From CAYRVX01 sp964642165 (lineage in GTDB: Bacteria; Planctomycetota; Phycisphaerae; SM23-33), in assembly GCA_964642165.1 (NCBI GenBank), contig CAZXOC010000047.1:1-34083 (forward strand): DNA of 34,083 bases, in the 5' to 3' direction. Below the pieces are notes generated by a model, which saw only the letters and a list, made by a program, of their open reading frames with translations, ran no database searches and was not told where the DNA came from. Each line of letters opens with the position of its first letter. Position 1 is the first letter of the stretch. This document shows positions 28,985 to 34,083 of the stretch, piece by piece. The position numbers and the translations under genes are program-made.

Positions 28985-30172
28985 TCAGCGAAGCGACTGG
29001 GCCATGGTCAGGATCGGGTAGACCAGTCCCACGGCCAGCAGGCCGACCAGCGCCGCCATCACCACGAGGATCAGCGGCTCGAGGAGGCGGACGGCCTGGT
29101 CCACCTGGCGATCGGTCCGCCGCTCGACCGTGTCGGCGATCTGCACGAGCACGCGGTCGAGCTGGTTGGACTCCTCGGCGATGGCGATCATCTCGAGGAT
29201 CTGCGGCGGGAACATCTCGCTGGCGCGCAGCGGCTCGGTGAGCGTCTCCCCGCCCCGAACGCTCTCGGCGGCCCGCTCGATGTGGTCGGCGAGGATCACC
29301 GACCCCGTGGCGTCCTTGCTGATGGCCAGCGATTGGAGGATCGGCACGCCGTTGGCCAGCATCGTGCCCAGGATCCGGCAGAAGCGGGTGACGCTGATCG
29401 TGCGGATCACGCGTCCGGCCGCGGGAATCCTCAGGCGCAGACGCTCCCAGACGCGCCGGCCCCACTCACTTCGCACGAACCACCAAGCCGCCCCCACGAT
29501 CGACGCCGCGCCCAGCAGCAGGGCCACGTAGTGCTCGATGAGCAGATTGCTGAGGGCGAAGAGGATGCGGGTCGGCAGGGGCAACTCCTGCCCGCCGAAG
29601 AGTCCCCGGAGCTGCGGCACGAACCACACCAGCAGGAACACCATCACGATCGCGCCCACCCCCGTCAGGATGACCGGGTAGATCATCGCGCCGCGGACCT
29701 TGCTTCGCAGCTCGTCGATCCGCTCGATGAAGGTCGACAGGTTGCTCAGCACGTCCTCGAGGAAGCCGGCGCGTTCGCCGGCGCGGACCATCGCCACGTG
29801 CAGGCCGGTGAACGTCGCGGGCTGCTCGGCCATCGCGTCGGCCAGCGACTTGCCCGCCGAGACGCCCTCGCCCACCTTCCGCAGGACGCCGGCGAGCTGC
29901 TCATTGACGCCGGCCCGGGCAATCGTCTCCAGGGCCCGCAACAGCGGCACGCCCGCCCGCAGCAGGTCGGCGAGCTGCCCGTAGACGACGCCGACGTCGC
30001 GCAGGCGGATCCGGCGCCCGCCCCGCTGCATCAAGCGCTGCTCGCTCACCCGGATCGGGTACAGCTCCCGCTCGTCCAGCGCGCGCAGGGCGGCCGGCTC
30101 GTTGTCCGCCTGCACCACGCCGCGGACCCGCTCGCCCGTGGCGGTCTTAGCTTGGTACTCGAATGTCGCCAT
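28985..30172 (-). CDS. gspF: GspF, inner-membrane platform protein
   Basis: Predicted 395 residues, the usual size. The start 'MATFEYQAKTATGERVRG' is the GspF/PilC opening. There are two copies of the cytoplasmic T2SSF domain: 'QLADLLRAGVPLLRALETIA' (about 66-85) in the first and 'RFCRILGTMLANGVPILQSL' in the second. Three membrane segments lie at about 162-190, 215-240 and 362-390. 'MVRAGERAGFLEDVL' and 'MIAIAEESNQLDRVL' are the paired conserved Glu-containing helices. GspF is thought to sit at the centre of the inner-membrane platform and pass GspE motion to the pseudopilus. The ribosome site is weak. It is separated from gspE by 217 bases. Confidence 0.95.
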   Translation of the reverse strand: MATFEYQAKTATGERVRGVVQADNEPAALRALDERELYPIRVSEQRLMQRGGRRIRLRDVGVVYGQLADLLRAGVPLLRALETIARAGVNEQLAGVLRKVGEGVSAGKSLADAMAEQPATFTGLHVAMVRAGERAGFLEDVLSNLSTFIERIDELRSKVRGAMIYPVILTGVGAIVMVFLLVWFVPQLRGLFGGQELPLPTRILFALSNLLIEHYVALLLGAASIVGAAWWFVRSEWGRRVWERLRLRIPAAGRVIRTISVTRFCRILGTMLANGVPILQSLAISKDATGSVILADHIERAAESVRGGETLTEPLRASEMFPPQILEMIAIAEESNQLDRVLVQIADTVERRTDRQVDQAVRLLEPLILVVMAALVGLLAVGLVYPILTMAQSLR

Positions 30173-30338
30173 CTCGGGTATGAAACAACGAAAAACCCGG
30201 AATCCTGCAACCGAAACCCCTCCGTCCCAGCCCTCCGGACCGGCTCGCGGACCTGTCGTCCGGGCTGTCTCTCCGCCGGCCTACCCGCCGGAGATCGCGC
30301 CCGACGCCTCGCCGGACGCACCGAAGGTCTCGGGGCTC

Positions 30339-30359
30339 GGATTTCGGATTTCGGATTTC
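30339..30359. repeat. Three tandem heptamers GGATTTC
   Basis: GGATTTC occurs three times in a row (30339-30345, 30346-30352, 30353-30359) between gspE and gspF. A related pair, GGGCTTC twice, lies at 1958-1971. The rest of the 217-base space holds no ORF and no clear promoter. Confidence 0.7.
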
Positions 30360-30373
30360 CCTTCCTGTCCTGT

Positions 30374-30388
30374 GGCCGGGTCCCGGCC
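30374..30388 (-). terminator. Palindromic hairpin right after gspE (attenuator or partial terminator)
   Basis: GGCCGGG-T-CCCGGCC is a perfect 15-base palindrome with a one-base centre. In RNA it would form a 6-bp stem with a 3-base loop. It begins just after the gspE stop and has no T-tract. Because gspF to gspD follow on the same strand without a convincing new promoter, I read it as a partial terminator or message-stabilising hairpin. Confidence 0.4.
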
Positions 30389-30389
30389 G

Positions 30390-32060
30390 TCATATGTTCG
30401 AGGATTTTATCACTTCTTCCGGCGTGGTGATACCGGCACGGACCTTCATCCACCCGTCCTCCCGGATCAGCCGCAGGCCGTTGGCCTTGGCGACCTTGAT
30501 GACCTCGCTGGAGGGGGCACGGGCCATGATCTTCTCTCGGACATCGTCGTCAACGACCATGAGCTCAAACATGCCGGTCCGGCCGCGGTAGCCCGTCCCC
30601 CGGCATTTCCGGCAGCCGCTGCCCCGGTAGAGGACCTCGCCTTTCTCGAGCTGGAAGTCCCCGGGCAGGCGGTCGCGGTCGGGCTTGTAGGACTCCCTGC
30701 AACCGGGGCAGATGGTCCGCACCAGGCGCTGGGCCATCGCCGCCGCCACGGTGCTGGTCACGAGGAACGGCTCGATGCCCATGTCCAGCAGGCGCGTCGC
30801 CGCCGAGCAGGCATCGTTGGTGTGCAGGGTGGAGAAGACCAGGTGCCCGGTCAGCGCCGCCTGGATGGCGGCTTCGGCCGTCTCCAGGTCCCGGATCTCG
30901 CCGATCATCACCACGTCGGGGTCGTGCCGCAGGATCGCCCGCAGCCCGCGCGCGAACGTCATCCCGATCTTCGGGATCACCTGGATCTGGTTGACGCCGT
31001 CGAGGTGGTACTCGACGGGGTCCTCCACGGTCAGGACCTTGATCTCCGGCGAGACGATCGCCTGCAAGGCCGCGTACAGCGTCGTCGTCTTGCCGCAGCC
31101 CGTCGGGCCCGTCTCCAGGACGATCCCGTGCGGGCGGCTGATCAGATCCTGGAACGTGGCGAACGTGTCCTCCGCCATGCCCAGTTCCGGCAGCGTGAAC
31201 AGGACCTTCGCCTTGTCCAGCAGCCGCATCACGATGCCCTCGCCGAAGAGCATCGGGATCACGCTGACGCGAACGTCGATCTGCCGCCCGCCCGCCTGAA
31301 GCTTGATCCGCCCGTCCTGCGGCAGCCGCTTCTCGGCGATGTTCAGGTTCGACATGATCTTGATGCGGCTGATGATCGCGTTCTGGAAGCGGCTGACGGT
31401 CGTCGGCACCGAGGCGTCGTGCAGGACCCCGTCGATGCGGTAGCGGATGGACAGGCCCTTCTCGTAGGGCTCGATGTGGATGTCGCTGGCCCGCTCGTTG
31501 AGCGCCTCCAGGAAGACCTCGTTGACCAGCTTGATGACGCTGGCCTCCTGGGCCATCTCCAGCAGGTCGTCGGTCTCCGCCGAGGGGTCCTCGACGACCT
31601 CCAGGTCGTCGGTGCTCATCATCTCGTCGAGCGTCTCGCCCCCGACGCCGAACTGGGCCTTGATGACCTTCTGGATGTCCTCCTCCGGCGCCAGCGCCGG
31701 CTGGATCTCCAGCCCCGTCAGCAGGCGGATCTCGTCGAAGGCGTAGAGGTCGAACGGGTCGCTCGTGGCCACCGTCAGCGTGCCGTTGTCCCGCTTGACC
31801 GGGATGATCCCCTTGCGGTGGACCAGCCTGGGCGGCAGGCTTCTGAGCGTCTCGACGTCGATCTCCACCTCGTTGAGATCCACCATGGGCACGGCGAACT
31901 GCTCGCTCATGACCTTCAGCAGGTCTTCCTCGCCAATGCACCCCAGGCGTACCAGCGCGCGGTCCAGGCGCACGCCTTCCTTCTTCCGCAGGTCCATCGC
32001 CGCGGTCAGGTGGTCCGGGGTGATCAGCCCCTTCTCCAACAGCACTTCCGCAATGCCCAT
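30390..32060 (-). CDS. gspE: GspE, T2SS assembly ATPase
   Basis: Predicted 556 residues, the usual size. The N-terminal GspE domain (about 1-135) begins 'GIAEVLLEKGLI'. The ATPase core has Walker A GPTGCGKT (318-325), the Asp box 'VLTVEDPVEYHLDGVNQIQV' from about 342, Walker B 'DVVMIGEIRD' (382-391), and the His box 'TGHLVFSTLHTNDA' (404-417). The zinc-binding cysteines are C451, C454, C483 and C486. It powers pseudopilus assembly from the cytoplasmic face with GspL and GspF. The Walker A position before Gly-Lys is Cys322, where Ser is usual. It is the first gene of the cluster in the direction of transcription. Its ribosome site is weak. Very confident. Confidence 0.96.
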   Translation of the reverse strand: MGIAEVLLEKGLITPDHLTAAMDLRKKEGVRLDRALVRLGCIGEEDLLKVMSEQFAVPMVDLNEVEIDVETLRSLPPRLVHRKGIIPVKRDNGTLTVATSDPFDLYAFDEIRLLTGLEIQPALAPEEDIQKVIKAQFGVGGETLDEMMSTDDLEVVEDPSAETDDLLEMAQEASVIKLVNEVFLEALNERASDIHIEPYEKGLSIRYRIDGVLHDASVPTTVSRFQNAIISRIKIMSNLNIAEKRLPQDGRIKLQAGGRQIDVRVSVIPMLFGEGIVMRLLDKAKVLFTLPELGMAEDTFATFQDLISRPHGIVLETGPTGCGKTTTLYAALQAIVSPEIKVLTVEDPVEYHLDGVNQIQVIPKIGMTFARGLRAILRHDPDVVMIGEIRDLETAEAAIQAALTGHLVFSTLHTNDACSAATRLLDMGIEPFLVTSTVAAAMAQRLVRTICPGCRESYKPDRDRLPGDFQLEKGEVLYRGSGCRKCRGTGYRGRTGMFELMVVDDDVREKIMARAPSSEVIKVAKANGLRLIREDGWMKVRAGITTPEEVIKSSNI

Positions 32061-32460
32061 AGGTCCGCTTCCCGAGCACTCACACAGCCGGCTTGCCCTT
32101 CCGCCGTCCGGACGCCGCCGTGCGATCCCGAAGCACGGCGCCGCCGACCGACCCGGCGCAGAACAGCCCGGCTTAGTTCACTCCTAAAACCCGTCGCCCC
32201 GCGCGAGGTTCCGAGCCTCCTCCGCGGGTCCGCGGCGGCCACTTCCAGCTTAACGAGCCCCGCGGCGAGCTATTGTGGCCTTCTCCATAATGCCCCCCGC
32301 CGACAGGATCACACCGCTTCCCGGGGCGGAATCGAGTATACTGGATGCGCTGCGCCCCGGCCGCCGCCGGCGGCCCGGCGCACCCGTTCGTTGTGCGACC
32401 GCGGGGCTCGCCGTCCGGTGTTCGCGGCCCCGTCGCCCTACGTAGCCATTATAGAGACCC

Positions 32461-32480
32461 GCCGGGCAGTTGTGCCCGGC
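32461..32480 (+). promoter_or_regulatory. Hairpin in the 5' leader of the EF-hand gene
   Basis: GCCGGGC (32461-32467) and GCCCGGC (32474-32480) form a perfect 7-bp stem with the 6-base loop AGTTGT. It ends 4 bases before the ribosome site GAGGAG (32485-32490). It may control access to the ribosome site or protect the 5' end of the message. Confidence 0.5.
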
Positions 32481-32484
32481 AACC

Positions 32485-32490
32485 GAGGAG
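32485..32490 (+). promoter_or_regulatory. Shine-Dalgarno site of the EF-hand gene
   Basis: GAGGAG, 6 bases before the ATG at 32497. It supports this start, which begins a signal peptide. Confidence 0.65.
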
Positions 32491-32496
32491 ATAGCC

Positions 32497-34083
32497 ATGC
32501 GCGCGACGGTGCTGATCGCCCTTGCCGTTGGTGTCGTTTCGGCGTCCGCAGCGGCCCGCGGGCCCGCCACGCAACCCACGACCGCCGCCGCGAAGCCGGC
32601 GGCCCGGGCGCCGCGCGTGCCCGACGTGCTGAAGGGCGCGGTGGACCCGTACGAGCCGGCCGGCGAGCGGGGCCGGTTCTTCCAGGCCGCCGGGCCCGAC
32701 AACGAGCTGGACACCAAGGAGCTCGCCGCCGCGCGGGGCAAGGCCAACTCCTTCGTTCGCCGGTTCGATCGCTGGGAGGCGATGCTGCCCTTCGACAAGG
32801 ACAAGAACAAGACGCTCGACTGGTTCGAGGCCGACGCCTACCGCCAGGACGTCCGCAAGCGCGTGCTGCAGGCCTTCGACGCGAACAAGGACGGGCGCCT
32901 CACCGGCTCGGAGCGCGCCAAGGCCAACGCCATGCTCGCCGCCGGGCGCGTGCCGGGGGGGCGCTCCGGAGGGCGTTTGCGCGACAGTGCGCGACAAAAA
33001 ACCGCCGCCGGCGGCGATCGCGCCTGGCTCCGCCAGCGGATGGAGCAGCGGCGCCGGACGCTCTACCAGGCCCACGACGCCGACCGCGACGGCCAAATCG
33101 ACGAGGCCGAACGCCGCGCCATGCTCGAAGCCATCCGCAAGGAGGCGCAGGGGCAGCTCGCCGAGCAGCAGCTCCGCCGGTGGGATGCCGACGGCGACGG
33201 GCAGCTCGGCGACGAGGAACGCGCCGCCATGGACGCGCAGCTCGCCGAGGCGCGGACCCGAGGCGAGGCCTGGCGGCAGCAGCGCGAGCTGGCCCGCTGG
33301 GACGCCGACGACGACGGCGAGTTCAGCGAAGAAGAGCGGGCCGCCATGGAGGCCGAGCAGGCCCGGCAGCGCACCCAGGGCGAAGCCTGGCGGCGCGAGT
33401 GGGAGCGGCGGCAGTTCGACCTCGACGACGACGGCCGGCTCGACGAGCGCGAACGCCTGCTCGCCGAGGCCGAGCGGGCGCGGCGAGAGGCCTACCAGCG
33501 CGGCGAGGAGATGGGCGGCCCCGGCCGGGGCGAGCGGGACGAGCGCATGAGGGCGGTCGTCCGGGAGTGGCGGGTGCGCCATTTCGACGAGGACGGCGAC
33601 GGCGAGCTGGGCGAGGGCGAGCAGGCCGCCCTGCGCCGCTTCGAGGGTCAGATGAGGGGCATGGGCCAGCGCCTGCGGACCCGCTTCGCCGACATGGACG
33701 GCGACGGCAAGGTCACCGAGGCCGAGCAGGCCGCCTCCCGCGACGAGTGGCGACGCGCCAGTTGGCGGATGTTCGCCCGGGGCTTCCGCTACATGGACAC
33801 CAACGCCGACGGGCAGGTCTCCCCCCGGGAGCGGGACGGCTTCCGCCGCCGCATGCAGGCCGGGTTCGTCGGCTATGTCGGGCGGCTGACCGAGCGGTAC
33901 GACGCCGATCGCGACGGCCGCCTCGCCCCGCGCGAGCGGGAGGCCCTGGTCCGCGGCATCGAGGAGCAGTTCGAGCGGCGGATCGAGAAGTTCGACGCCA
34001 ACCGCGACGGCCGCCTCGACCCCAAGGAAGCCCTCGACATGATGGCCCGCTTCGCCGACGAGGAGCTAGGCATCCGCCCGCCC
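32497..34083 (+). CDS. Secreted multi-EF-hand protein, 3' end outside the window
   Basis: The frame is open from the ATG at 32497 to the last base, 529 codons with no stop, so the C-terminus is missing. It begins with a signal peptide ('MRATVLIALAVGVVSASAAA') and a Thr/Ala/Pro-rich spacer. Eleven canonical 12-residue EF-hand loops follow between residues 100 and 511, for example DKDKNKTLDWFE (100-111), DANKDGRLTGSE, DADRDGQIDEAE, DMDGDGKVTEAE and DANRDGRLDPKE (500-511). They are separated by Arg/Glu-rich helices. It should bind many calcium ions outside the cytoplasm. I recognise no enzyme domain and no named family. Divergent placement beside the T2SS operon and the EF-hand tail on GspL make it a possible substrate or calcium-handling partner, which is inference. 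Confidence 0.85.
   Translation, partial: MRATVLIALAVGVVSASAAARGPATQPTTAAAKPAARAPRVPDVLKGAVDPYEPAGERGRFFQAAGPDNELDTKELAAARGKANSFVRRFDRWEAMLPFDKDKNKTLDWFEADAYRQDVRKRVLQAFDANKDGRLTGSERAKANAMLAAGRVPGGRSGGRLRDSARQKTAAGGDRAWLRQRMEQRRRTLYQAHDADRDGQIDEAERRAMLEAIRKEAQGQLAEQQLRRWDADGDGQLGDEERAAMDAQLAEARTRGEAWRQQRELARWDADDDGEFSEEERAAMEAEQARQRTQGEAWRREWERRQFDLDDDGRLDERERLLAEAERARREAYQRGEEMGGPGRGERDERMRAVVREWRVRHFDEDGDGELGEGEQAALRRFEGQMRGMGQRLRTRFADMDGDGKVTEAEQAASRDEWRRASWRMFARGFRYMDTNADGQVSPRERDGFRRRMQAGFVGYVGRLTERYDADRDGRLAPREREALVRGIEEQFERRIEKFDANRDGRLDPKEALDMMARFADEELGIRPP

Larger units (their letters stand above)
32061..32496. promoter_or_regulatory. Divergent intergenic region between gspE and the EF-hand gene
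   Basis: These 436 bases separate two divergent genes and should hold the promoter of the T2SS operon and that of the EF-hand gene. Candidate -10 boxes are TATAAT on the minus strand at 32453-32448 and the palindromic AGTATACT at 32335-32342, usable on either strand. I cannot pair either with a convincing -35 box. I see no real coding sequence here; the short minus-strand ORF at 32024-32242 lacks any family feature. Confidence 0.4.

Noticed and set aside
1..34083. tRNA, rRNA, insertion sequence or phage genes
   Set aside because: I looked for these and saw no clover-leaf gene, transposase, integrase or terminal inverted repeats.

Overview
The window is a high-GC stretch with the style of a Planctomycetota genome, probably from the Phycisphaerae side. 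The clues are pseudopilin and secretin genes with long Pro/Ala/Thr/Gln tracts of the 'SQPATRPTT' type, very long ORFs, and PilM/N/O-like assembly proteins. That placement is an inference from style, not from a marker gene. Two runs of exactly 100 N (13514-13613 and 20602-20701) show it is a scaffolded assembly. Both gaps fall inside repeats of the same gene.

Layout. At the left edge is the 3' end of proB (glutamate 5-kinase, PUA domain) on the + strand, convergent with a GltS-family glutamate transporter gene (298-1830, -). Almost everything else on the - strand is one type II secretion (T2SS) gene cluster, read right to left from 32060 to 2013: gspE, gspF, gspG, a GspG-like protein with a DUF4190-type membrane region, gspH, gspI, gspJ, gspK, gspL (PilM-PilN type), gspM fused to a GspC/PilP-like domain, gspD, and a small lipoprotein gene. 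Most junctions from gspH onward overlap by 1 to 4 bases (ATGA, GTGA, TAATG), so this is very probably one operon. A divergent gene at the right edge (32497 to the end, +) encodes a secreted protein with at least eleven EF-hand loops.

How the parts fit. GspE is the cytoplasmic ATPase and GspF the inner-membrane platform. GspG to GspK form the pseudopilus, GspL and GspM/C form the inner-membrane assembly platform, and GspD is the outer-membrane secretin. The lipoprotein, translationally coupled to gspD, is a candidate pilotin. No separate gspC and no prepilin peptidase (gspO) are present.

The outstanding feature is gspD. It fills 18.6 kb, more than half of the window, and encodes about 6,190 residues including gap placeholders. 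After a signal peptide, a Lys/Pro-rich tract and an N0 domain come about 65 tandem secretin N1-type modules, then one ordinary C-terminal secretin barrel domain. Ordinary GspD has three such modules. The modules form higher-order arrays: three copies of a 4-module unit (18713-15698), and an array built from 3-, 2- and 5-module units (13873-8195). A second theme is calcium: GspL carries a C-terminal EF-hand pair, GspK has an Asp-rich insertion, and the divergent neighbour is an EF-hand array.
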